Shown one piece after another: positions 1 to 7,740 of a DNA stretch of 64,000 bases. Under the pieces are notes generated by a model that was not told the origin of the DNA, made no database searches, and was given only the letters and a program-made list of their open reading frames with translations. Within the stretch, counting starts at the first letter, position 1, and every line of letters begins with the position of its first letter. Location: positions 16,453-80,452 of the forward strand of contig CAYGYG010000013.1 in NCBI GenBank assembly GCA_964354155.1, read 5' to 3'. The position numbers and the translations under genes are program-made. Source of the stretch: CAYGYG01 sp964354155 (GTDB lineage: Bacteria > Hydrothermota > Tepidihabitantia > SM23-42 > CAYGYG01).

Positions 1-250
1 CGGTCTGGGACGGTCGGGATGACTCAGGACGTCGGCTCGCGAGTGGCGCCTATTTTATCCGGTTCGTATCGGCCCGGGACCAGGAGACCAGGAAAGTTCT
101 GCTCCTACGCTAAAGAACGCCTTCGCCTGCCTACGGCACTGATCTTCTGACCGCTGATATCCTTCCCACTGATGTCCGGATATCCTGGTGTGCCGGCAAT
201 CGACGTTCCTTTTCCCTTGCTTTTTCCTCTGTTCTCGTTAGAATCCTTTC
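1..250. other. Spacer with word-like repeats
   Basis: No recognisable gene. From about 135 to 205 the sequence is made of recurring words such as CTGATCTTCTGACC, CCCACTGATG and CCGGATATCCTGG. Variants of these recur at 15.3-15.5, 18.3 and 18.97-19.03 kb, and in reverse complement at about 14.84-14.90 kb. One frame is open from the left edge to about position 150 but resembles nothing I know and ends in the repeat words, so I do not call a gene. Confidence 0.6.
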
Positions 251-1414
251 GTGGGTTACGGTCGCATCTGGGCCGAGATTGATCTCGGTAAACTTGTTGA
301 CAACTACCGGAAGGTAAAGAGCCTCTGTCCCAAATCGCGGGTGCTGGCGCCGATCAAGGCCGATGCCTACGGCCACGGGGCCATCGAAGTAGCCCGCACC
401 CTGGAGCGGGTCGGCATTTTCATGTTTGGCGTCGCCGGCGTCGCAGAGGGGATCGAGCTTCGCAAAGCCGGCATCCGAACGCCGATTCTCGTGCTCAGCC
501 CGATACCGTTCGAAGAGATCGATGCGATTTTCGAGTACCGCCTCCGGCCGACCATTTCGGATCCGGCATTCTTCGACATGCTCGAAGAGAAGCTGCGGTT
601 CCGACGTAACCGGAAGCTCGCCGTCCATGTTGAAGTCGATACCGGCATGACCCGCACCGGTGTTTCCTACGATCAAGCTTTTACCATGATTCCCTGGATC
701 GCCGGCAAGCGCAATCTTGAACTGGAGGGCGTCTTCACGCATTTCCCGGTCGCCGACACCAGCGTGCCTTTTTCCGAGAAACAGGTCCAAGCGCTGGCGC
801 GGCTCAAGAAACATCTGGCCGGTCAGGGGATAAGGCCCAAGCTCTTCCATATTGCCAATACCGCAGGTCTTGTCAACCGGCTGGGTGGGCCCTTCAGTCT
901 GGCACGCCCCGGTGTCGCCCTGTACGGTTTGATGCCGGCAAACCAGATGCGCGACCGGCTTGGCCTCGACCCGGTCATGGTGCTCAAGACCATGGTCGTC
1001 AATGTGCGTGATGTACCCAGGAATGCGGCAATAAGCTATGGCCACACATTCCGGACCAAGAAGCGTTCAAAAATCGCCACCCTTTCCGTCGGCTACGGCG
1101 ACGGTTATCCGCGTTGCCTGTCGAACATCGGCGAAGTCATCATCCGCGGCCGCCGCGCCCGGATCGTCGGAACGGTCTGTATGGATCTGATGATGGTCGA
1201 TGTGAGCGGCATTGCGGATGTTGGCGTGAACGATACCGCCATCCTGATCGGCCGCGAAGGCCGGGCCGAGATAACGGCTGCCGAATTGGCCCTTAAAGCC
1301 AAGACCGTGATCTACGAGATCATCTGCGGTATCGGTCCCCGGGTGCCGAGGGTCTATTATCAACACGGCCGGTTTCTCCGGGTGCGCAATCTTTTCCTTA
1401 GAGGGATGATGTGA
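251..1414 (+). CDS. alr: Alanine racemase
   Basis: PLP-dependent racemase that interconverts L- and D-alanine for peptidoglycan precursors in the cytoplasm. The 387 residues match the family's usual length. The PLP lysine is K36 in APIKADAYGHG near the N-terminus, and the second catalytic residue is Y263 in ISYGHTF. The C-terminal beta domain carries the family block GTVCMDLMMVD. The start is GTG at 251, because the protein begins directly with the family's Trp-Ala-Glu-Ile-Asp strand; no strong ribosome binding site is visible. It stands about 60 nt before a DUF1844 gene and may be cotranscribed with it. Function is secure by family; the start is less certain. Confidence 0.95.
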   Translation: MGYGRIWAEIDLGKLVDNYRKVKSLCPKSRVLAPIKADAYGHGAIEVARTLERVGIFMFGVAGVAEGIELRKAGIRTPILVLSPIPFEEIDAIFEYRLRPTISDPAFFDMLEEKLRFRRNRKLAVHVEVDTGMTRTGVSYDQAFTMIPWIAGKRNLELEGVFTHFPVADTSVPFSEKQVQALARLKKHLAGQGIRPKLFHIANTAGLVNRLGGPFSLARPGVALYGLMPANQMRDRLGLDPVMVLKTMVVNVRDVPRNAAISYGHTFRTKKRSKIATLSVGYGDGYPRCLSNIGEVIIRGRRARIVGTVCMDLMMVDVSGIADVGVNDTAILIGREGRAEITAAELALKAKTVIYEIICGIGPRVPRVYYQHGRFLRVRNLFLRGMM

Positions 1415-1471
1415 ACGGGACGATGAGAGAATGGGAGAAAGAATGCGGGGGTGAAATGAGAGGAGACTTCA

Positions 1472-1762
1472 ATGACTGAGAACGAGAAGCAACACGAGCC
1501 GCATGCCGACGAACCGATGAACTTCACGTCGCTGGTATTCATGCTGGCGGCAGGCGCGATGCAGAATATGGGGGTTATTGCCAACCCCGTCACCCAGAAA
1601 GTCGAGAAGAACTTGAAGATGGCGCGTCAAACCATTGATCTTCTGGATATACTGCGCGCCAAGACCCAGGGCAACCTCGACCAGGCGGAAAGCCGGCTCT
1701 TGGCCGAGCTGCTCGCTGATTTGAAACTCAAAATCGTGAGACTCGAGCAAGAAAAGCCTTGA
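1472..1762 (+). CDS. DUF1844 family protein
   Basis: A 96-residue protein with the pattern of DUF1844: a short acidic N-terminal tail, then MNFTSLVFMLAAGAMQN-like text and a helical C-terminal half rich in Lys, Gln and Leu. Members are small helical proteins of unknown function found in many bacterial phyla. The start ATG at 1472 is preceded by GAGGAGACTTCA, a good ribosome binding site. It sits downstream of alr in the same direction and may share its transcript. No catalytic motif is visible. Family assignment is by pattern memory. Confidence 0.8.
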   Translation: MTENEKQHEPHADEPMNFTSLVFMLAAGAMQNMGVIANPVTQKVEKNLKMARQTIDLLDILRAKTQGNLDQAESRLLAELLADLKLKIVRLEQEKP

Positions 1763-1865
1763 TGCAAAGCGAGTTGTTTCAAAAGAATGTCGAAAAACGC
1801 CTTCTCATTAATAATCACGGTAAACGAGTTTACCGAGACTTTTTCAGCGAACTCCTCATTTTCTG

Positions 1866-1893
1866 TTGACAATGCGATACTTATGAATATAAT
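1866..1893 (+). promoter_or_regulatory. Consensus sigma-70-type promoter
   Basis: TTGACA at 1866-1871, a 16-nt spacer, then TATAAT at 1888-1893. Both hexamers match the vegetative consensus exactly. Predicted transcription start is about 1900, some 230 nt before the LysM gene, so the transcript has a long leader. Confidence 0.85.
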
Positions 1894-1899
1894 AATTTT

Positions 1900-2122
1900 T
1901 GGGTTATACGTTTGTATCTCCCTAAGGCCTAAGGCCCCGTAGGGGGACACAGTGGTGTCGTAGAGAGAAGTGCCTGACCAACAAGGCGGACGGCTGCCGG
2001 TTGGGTTCGTTAACGTCTGTTTATTTAGGAGGATAAGCTTACTCTCACCGGTTGGTGAGCAGGTTGCTCTTGTGGTTGATCAGAGGTAAGTTACTTGGCC
2101 CGTGAAGCAACGATAGATCTTT
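1900..2122 (+). ncRNA. Candidate structured leader RNA
   Basis: About 220 nt between the promoter and the ribosome binding site of the LysM gene, with no reading frame. Stems seen: GACAC/GTGTC with loop AGTG (1946-1959), and CTCACC/GGTGAG with loop GGTT (2044-2059); an outer pairing TCCCT with AGGGGA near 1918-1947 is possible. I compared it with what I remember of the c-di-AMP (ydaO) and c-di-GMP-I riboswitches, which can precede LysM or envelope genes, and did not find their conserved cores. It could be a new leader element, a divergent riboswitch or a stand-alone small RNA. Confidence 0.4.
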
Positions 2123-2133
2123 AAGGAGGAAAG

Positions 2134-3171
2134 ATGAAAAAGGTTTTGATCTGTGTCTGTTTTCTCGTCTGCCTTTTTGCGGAAGACGTGACATACATGG
2201 TAAAACAGGGCGACACCCTGTGGGACATCGCCGGATTCTACTACCAGAATCCCTACCTTTGGCCGGTCATCTGGAACGCGAACCTTGAGAAAGTCAGTGA
2301 TCCCCACTGGATCTATCCCGAGCAGGTTCTGATCATACCGCCGTCACCGGAGTCGACCCTGGCCGGGGACTCGGTACCGATTGTTGCGCCGGAGACGCTC
2401 GTTATCGTTGAGGAGGACACGACTACCTACACGTACTATGCGCCGAAACCCCACGGACAAGAGATCGAAGTATCTTTTGTCGCGGCCGATAGGAAGGTCT
2501 TTTCCGAGGAGCTCATCCATCGCTGTGGCTATCTTGCGGAAGAAGAGATCATTGCCGCGGCGAAGATCATTCGCAGTGAGCCGGAGCGGGAGCGCATTAC
2601 CAACTTTATGAAGGTCTATGTCGACCGCACGACGCCGGAAACCAATGTGGGCGACGTTTACAGCATCTACCGGATGGGTGACGTGGTCGACGACCCGGCC
2701 ACCGGGCAGTACCTCGGCAAGGTCGTCGACATTCTCGGCAAATTGAAGATTGAAGAGGCGGCCGAAGGCGGCACCCGCGCCCAGGTTACCGTTTCCCACG
2801 ATATCATCAAGCCGGGCGAGCTGCTCGTGCCCTACCCGAAGTTCGAGATCCCGACCAACGTCACGCTGAAGGTGACCAGCCGCTTGCTCGAGGGGCAGGT
2901 TGCCTACGTCCGGAGCAAGACGACCTTGACGCAGAATTATACGATCGTTTTCCTCAATGTCGGGGCCAACAGTGACGTGACGATCGGCGACGTATTCCGC
3001 ATCTATGAAGAGAAGACGTACGGCGGCCGCAAACTGCCCGACCTTTCCGTCGGCGAGGTGCTGGTGGTCAACGCACGGCCCAGCTCATGCGTCGGCCTTG
3101 TCTCCTGGCGCCGCTTGACGCACAAGATCGTGCGCGGTGACAAGGTGCGGTTGTACCAAGAGGCGCATTGA
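2134..3171 (+). CDS. Exported LysM-domain protein
   Basis: A 345-residue exported protein. Residues 1-17 form a short signal peptide (MKKVLICVCFLVCLFAED). A LysM domain follows at about residues 20-70, with the VKQGDTLWDIAGFYY opening and a closing QVLIIPP strand, so it probably binds peptidoglycan in the periplasm. The remaining 270 residues are beta-rich without a motif I recognise. The start is fixed by AAGGAGG at 2123-2129. It is first in a run of overlapping genes and lies behind the consensus promoter and long leader. Its TGA overlaps the next start as TGATG. LysM is secure; the role of the C-terminal part is unknown. Confidence 0.85.
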   Translation: MKKVLICVCFLVCLFAEDVTYMVKQGDTLWDIAGFYYQNPYLWPVIWNANLEKVSDPHWIYPEQVLIIPPSPESTLAGDSVPIVAPETLVIVEEDTTTYTYYAPKPHGQEIEVSFVAADRKVFSEELIHRCGYLAEEEIIAAAKIIRSEPERERITNFMKVYVDRTTPETNVGDVYSIYRMGDVVDDPATGQYLGKVVDILGKLKIEEAAEGGTRAQVTVSHDIIKPGELLVPYPKFEIPTNVTLKVTSRLLEGQVAYVRSKTTLTQNYTIVFLNVGANSDVTIGDVFRIYEEKTYGGRKLPDLSVGEVLVVNARPSSCVGLVSWRRLTHKIVRGDKVRLYQEAH

Positions 3172-3635
3172 TGCAAGAGCAGGCACTGCTCAAAGGCATC
3201 TACCTGTTTCGCGAACTCACGCCCAAGGAGACCGATCTGGTCATTTCGATCTCCAGGGAGCAGACGTACAAAAAGAATGCTGTCATCTTCAAAGAAGGTG
3301 AAAAGGGCGATGCCTTTTACGTCGTGGTCTCGGGCTCGGTCCGGATCTCGACGATTGTGCCGGGGGTAGGTGAGGAGGCACTGACCGTGCTGCGGAGCGG
3401 CGAATACTTCGGTGAGATGGCGCTGATCGACGACGCGTCCCGCTCGGCCAGTGCGATCGCCAACGAAGACACGCTTCTGATATCGATTGCGAAAAAGGAC
3501 TTCGAGAATCTGCTGGCGAAGAACACCGACCTTGCCTACAAGCTGCTCTGGGTATTCACGAGAACCTTGTGTAGCCGGTTGCGCAAGACGGATGAACAGC
3601 TCAAGTCGATATTCGCCATCGCGAAGAACTTCTGA
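3171..3635 (+). CDS. Cyclic-nucleotide-binding domain protein (Crp fold, no HTH)
   Basis: A 154-residue protein consisting essentially of one cyclic-nucleotide-binding beta-roll. The phosphate-binding cassette is at residues 80-93 (FGEMALIDDASRSA), with Glu82 and Arg91 in the places that bind the ribose and phosphate in the family. After the roll come two C-terminal helices but no winged-helix DNA-binding domain, so it is more likely a ligand-sensing partner than a transcription factor. ATG at 3171 overlaps the LysM stop (TGATG), giving translational coupling; a TTG three bases upstream is less likely. The next gene starts 6 nt after its stop. Confidence 0.85.
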   Translation: MQEQALLKGIYLFRELTPKETDLVISISREQTYKKNAVIFKEGEKGDAFYVVVSGSVRISTIVPGVGEEALTVLRSGEYFGEMALIDDASRSASAIANEDTLLISIAKKDFENLLAKNTDLAYKLLWVFTRTLCSRLRKTDEQLKSIFAIAKNF

Positions 3636-3641
3636 TCGCGC

Positions 3642-3971
3642 ATGGCCGATACGTTCTTTTTGCTCGTCTTCCTGAGCGTCCTCGTCGAGCGCGTCAGCGA
3701 AAAACTGCTATACCTTCTGCCGGGGAAGAGGCGGGTGTGGGCCTGGGTTGTTTCGACAATCCTTGCGCTCCTGATCACCTTTCTCTTCCGGGTCGGCCTG
3801 CTGGGCATGATGGGGTTTGCCGCCTCGTCCGGAACCGCCAGCCGACTCGACTACGTAATCACGGCGCTTTTAATTGCCTCGGGCAGCGAACCGATTCATG
3901 TTCTGTTTCGGACGCTCGAGTACAAGAAAGAAGAGATAAGAGGAAAGGCGAAAGCCGCGAAGGATGCTTGA
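3642..3971 (+). CDS. Small inner-membrane protein
   Basis: A 109-residue hydrophobic protein. Residues 3-14 and about 32-55 are clear hydrophobic segments and about 70-82 may be a third; the tail (residues 90-109) is basic and charged (EYKKEEIRGKAKAAKDA). I do not recognise a family. It starts 6 nt after the cyclic-nucleotide-binding gene and its 3' end overlaps the large TPR gene by 8 nt. That position suggests a membrane anchor for the cassette. Confidence 0.7.
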   Translation: MADTFFLLVFLSVLVERVSEKLLYLLPGKRRVWAWVVSTILALLITFLFRVGLLGMMGFAASSGTASRLDYVITALLIASGSEPIHVLFRTLEYKKEEIRGKAKAAKDA

Positions 3972-6900
3972 GTTTTTCTCCAGCCATGACCGAGAAAAGA
4001 TCCTCGAGAAGGCTCGGAAACTGAAGGCGGACGGACGGGTCGAGCAGGCGATCAAGACGCTGGAAAGCTCGGTCTCGTCCTCGCCGGAGGATTTCGACCT
4101 GTATCTCGAACTGGGACGCTACTGCTTTGAGGGCGGACGGAGGATTGATGCGGTCGCGGCCCTGCGTAAAGCCCTTGCTCTGGACAGCCAACGCGCCGAT
4201 GAAGTGGTCGGCACGCTCACCGATCTTCACTACCGGGGTTCATCGCCCATTGAGACCGGGGATGCCCTGCTCGAGATGTACATCGTCCGCCGCGATTTTG
4301 AAGAGGTCGAGCGGACGCTGAAATCGCTGTCCACCAAGGATCTGCAGTTCCTCGAGACCCGGTATCTCAAGATTTTCGAAAACACCTACAAGAACAAGAA
4401 TCCGGCCGAATACACCGCCCGGGAAACCAACATCCTCCTCCAGCTGGCGAGCGTCGAGATTTTCATCGGACGCATGGAACGCGGCTTTGAGCTGGCCGAG
4501 AAGTTCTTGGGCGTCAAGGAGAGCGAGCGGCCCGCGGTCCAGAACTGGGCCAAAAGCGTGTGCCGGTGGAAGTGGGGCAAGGCGCTGTCCCAGTTCTACT
4601 TGATGCGCCTGCTGCTGGCCGCCCAAAAATACGAGGAAGCGCTTCAGGTTGCCCAGCGCGCGGTCGAATTCGACAAGACCTACAGCCTGCGGATTCACGA
4701 GGAGTTTGCGAAAGTCGCGTTGCCGCCCAAAATCCAGGTCGAGTTTCTTTCGTTTCTCTCTTCACTTGAGGTCGGCGCCAAGGACATCGACGGTGCGATT
4801 GCCAACTTGAACCGCCTGCTCAATCTTGATACCGGGCGCACCGACGACGTCATCCGCGGCTTCCGCGATCTGTTGCGGATGGCCCCAAAGGAGTCGAAGG
4901 TCATTTTTGCCTTGGGCGATGCCTACCTTCACGCCAAGCGGAGCGGCCTTGCGGTCGAGGAGTATGCCAAAGTACTGGAGATCGATCCCGAGAAGACCGA
5001 TGAGGTCCTAAGTCGATATCAGGCCGTGCTCAAGGTCGATTCCAAAAACCCGCAGGTGATCGCCGCCTTAGTCGAGGGCTATCTGGCCAAGAACGACATC
5101 GCCAAGGCGACCGAAGTCATTGATCAGTCCTACCAGGCCGACCCGGGACTGATCGAGGAGTACCTGCCGAATCTCAATACGATTCTCGATCGCGACATGA
5201 ACAACATGAAGGCGCTCAACCTGCTGGGGCTCGTCTATCTCAAGAAGGGCGAGATCGATAATGCGATCCTGATTTTCGAGAACCTCTTGAGCCGGGGCAG
5301 CGAGGGGCAGGTCCTGGCCGAGGCCGGCAGCCGGGCCGTACTGCTGGCGATGTCGGATAGTATCCCGGCCCTGAAAGTGTTGACCGACGCGCTGCTGCTG
5401 CAGGGCCGCGGGCCGGAAGCCCTCAAGCTCATCGGCGGGCGGGTCAAGGCCGACCCGGCGACCGCCCTGGAGCTCGTCGCCAAGCTCGACGCGATCCTCA
5501 AGGCCGACCCGGCCTTGATCGAGTCGGGCCGCGGCATCTACGAGGAATTCAAGATCCAGGATGAGTTTCTGGTCGGCCTGGTCGTGGGACGCAGTTTTGC
5601 CTACCAGAAAAACTACGCCCGGGCGCAGGAATCGTTCCAGAAGTGCCTGGCCCTCGACCCGGCGCGCCACGATCTGGTGAAGAAAGTGCTGATGGAGCTG
5701 GTTCAGGACGACTCGAAGGCGGTTCCGCTCATGGTTTACATCGCCCGCATCTTCCTTAAGGAAGGCGACATCGAGAAGAGCGCCCGGTTCTTCCGGGCCG
5801 CGCAGATGGTCGACCCTTCGATCTTCGCTGAAATCATCGATGATTTCTACGACATCGTCAAGGCGCACCCTGAGGACGTCATGATGCGGCGGCTGTTGGT
5901 CGAAAGCCTTCTCAACAAGGGACTTTTCGACCGCACGATCGAGGAATGCCGGATAACGACCGAAGCGGTAAGTCCGGCGGACGGCGCGTATTTCCACTTA
6001 AAACAGGCCCAGGCGATGCTGGCGAAGGGTCGGCTGACCGACGCGGTGCGTCCCTTCATGCTCGCCCAGGAGCATAACGTCAACTTCACCAACGAGGTCA
6101 TCGGCGGCCTGGAAAAGATTCTATCGATCGACAAGAACAACATTGCGGCCCACTTCGCGCTCGGCCGGGCCTACGGGGCGGCGCGCATGGTCAATAAGGC
6201 GGTCGAGGAACTGCTCCTGACCGCCCGCATCGTGCCGACCCGGGTCAGTTACGTCATGGACGAACTCAAGAGGCTTGAGACGCTGGCCCCGGCCAACGCG
6301 ATGGTCCATTTCGCCCAGGGGTTGCTCCACGTCAGCCAGAAAAACTTGAAGGAAGGCATCGGCGAGCTCGATCAGGCCCGGGAGATGGACAAGAGCCTGC
6401 TCGACAAGATCATCCCGGTCTACGAGAAGCTCGAGACCGAGGGGACGTCGCCCGAGCTCCTCCTGAGCCAGGCGCGCGCTTACTCGGACAAGGGTTCGTA
6501 CAACTTCGCGGTCGACTTCTTCCGGAAGGCGTTCGAGAGCGACCCCGGGCGGCTCGAGCAGATTGTTTCGGGGCTCAAGACGATCTGTACCGTCCAGCCG
6601 GACAACGCCGAAGCACGCCGGCTCCTGGCGCGGATCTACTTTGACTACAACGCGCTGGACGATGCCGTCTCGGTGGCCCGCGAAATCTATGGTTCGAGTG
6701 CCACCCACCGCATCTGGGCGATCGACTTTGCGCGCGAAGTGCTGACCAAGAATCCCCAACACATCCCGACCTACTATTTTCTAGCCGAGCTATGCTTCGA
6801 CGAGGGTAAATTCAAAGAGGGAATCGAAACGCTGGAGCGGCTCCGGGGATTCGCCCCGCACGAAGTGCCGGCGATGATCGACCGGGCGGAAGCGGTCTAC

Positions 6901-7740
6901 CAGAACAACCAGTATGTGCCGGAGATCGTGATTTTCCTGGCCGACCGCTATACCGACGTCTCGCTCGAGCAGAAGTCAGTGGCGTTCTTGAGGAAACTCT
7001 ATAATACCAACGCGGCATTTGCCGATGCGGTACTCCACCGGCTCCGCTATATTCTCAAGAAGAAGCCGGACATAATCGACGGCTACTTCCTGACCGCCGA
7101 CATTCTGAGCGCCCAGAACGATTTCCAGCGGGCCCGCGAAGCGCTCGAGTTCGGCGAGCGTTACGCTACCGGGATTCAGGACAAGGTCGAACTGCGGCTC
7201 CGGCTTGCGAATTTGCTCAACCTGCTGGGCGACCGCGCCGGAGTGAGCAGCACGCTGATGAAAGCGCTGCGCATCGCGCAGAACAAAGGCTCGGTTTACC
7301 AAACCATCAGACAATTGCATGAGAAGAGCCTGACCAACCGCCTCGAGGTGCTGCGCCGCGAGACGAACGAAGACAGCCGTCTCGAGATGGTGCGTATCCA
7401 CCTGGCGTTGGGTCAGCTCGATGAGGCGGAACAGTTTCTCGTTTTCGTACCCTCGGGCAACGAAGTGCGCCGCGCCCAGGCGCTGCTGAGGGCACGGGTC
7501 TACCTGGCGCGGAATCGCGCCCTCGACGCCCTTGAAGTCTTGAGGCCGCACAAGGACGATGAGCGGATCGCCCTGGCGTTAGCTGATGCCCACGAAAGCA
7601 TGGGTAACTACGCGGCGGCGGTTGCGACACTCAAGGCGCTGGGCCGGCCTGAATTTCTCGGCCGCATCAAGGTGGATGAGACGAAATTGATTGAATCTTT
7701 GCTATCGGGCAAGAAACGGGTCTTAGAAGGGAGGCGCTAA
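3964..7740 (+). CDS. Giant tetratricopeptide-repeat protein
   Basis: A 1258-residue, almost entirely helical protein made of successive TPR-like helical pairs, for example LYLELGRYCFEGG followed by AVAALRKALALD near residues 45-75, and many later copies with the A-x-x-x-Y-x-K-x-L-x-x-D-P ending. No signal peptide, membrane segment or enzyme motif is visible, so it is probably a cytoplasmic or peripheral scaffold. It overlaps the gene before it by 8 nt and its TAA overlaps the next ATG (TAATG), so it is translated with them. Long minus-strand reading frames inside it are artefacts of GC-rich codon use. The partner is unknown. Confidence 0.85.
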   Translation: MLEFFSSHDREKILEKARKLKADGRVEQAIKTLESSVSSSPEDFDLYLELGRYCFEGGRRIDAVAALRKALALDSQRADEVVGTLTDLHYRGSSPIETGDALLEMYIVRRDFEEVERTLKSLSTKDLQFLETRYLKIFENTYKNKNPAEYTARETNILLQLASVEIFIGRMERGFELAEKFLGVKESERPAVQNWAKSVCRWKWGKALSQFYLMRLLLAAQKYEEALQVAQRAVEFDKTYSLRIHEEFAKVALPPKIQVEFLSFLSSLEVGAKDIDGAIANLNRLLNLDTGRTDDVIRGFRDLLRMAPKESKVIFALGDAYLHAKRSGLAVEEYAKVLEIDPEKTDEVLSRYQAVLKVDSKNPQVIAALVEGYLAKNDIAKATEVIDQSYQADPGLIEEYLPNLNTILDRDMNNMKALNLLGLVYLKKGEIDNAILIFENLLSRGSEGQVLAEAGSRAVLLAMSDSIPALKVLTDALLLQGRGPEALKLIGGRVKADPATALELVAKLDAILKADPALIESGRGIYEEFKIQDEFLVGLVVGRSFAYQKNYARAQESFQKCLALDPARHDLVKKVLMELVQDDSKAVPLMVYIARIFLKEGDIEKSARFFRAAQMVDPSIFAEIIDDFYDIVKAHPEDVMMRRLLVESLLNKGLFDRTIEECRITTEAVSPADGAYFHLKQAQAMLAKGRLTDAVRPFMLAQEHNVNFTNEVIGGLEKILSIDKNNIAAHFALGRAYGAARMVNKAVEELLLTARIVPTRVSYVMDELKRLETLAPANAMVHFAQGLLHVSQKNLKEGIGELDQAREMDKSLLDKIIPVYEKLETEGTSPELLLSQARAYSDKGSYNFAVDFFRKAFESDPGRLEQIVSGLKTICTVQPDNAEARRLLARIYFDYNALDDAVSVAREIYGSSATHRIWAIDFAREVLTKNPQHIPTYYFLAELCFDEGKFKEGIETLERLRGFAPHEVPAMIDRAEAVYQNNQYVPEIVIFLADRYTDVSLEQKSVAFLRKLYNTNAAFADAVLHRLRYILKKKPDIIDGYFLTADILSAQNDFQRAREALEFGERYATGIQDKVELRLRLANLLNLLGDRAGVSSTLMKALRIAQNKGSVYQTIRQLHEKSLTNRLEVLRRETNEDSRLEMVRIHLALGQLDEAEQFLVFVPSGNEVRRAQALLRARVYLARNRALDALEVLRPHKDDERIALALADAHESMGNYAAAVATLKALGRPEFLGRIKVDETKLIESLLSGKKRVLEGRR

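Noticed and set aside
1900..2122. Known c-di-AMP or c-di-GMP riboswitch before the LysM gene
   Set aside because: The conserved cores I remember for these classes are not present, so only an unspecified structured leader is listed.
5068..5997. Long minus-strand reading frame inside the giant TPR gene (and similar ones opposite other GC-rich genes)
   Set aside because: It mirrors the codon bias of the plus-strand gene, has no recognisable domain or ribosome binding site, and overlaps a clear TPR protein completely.
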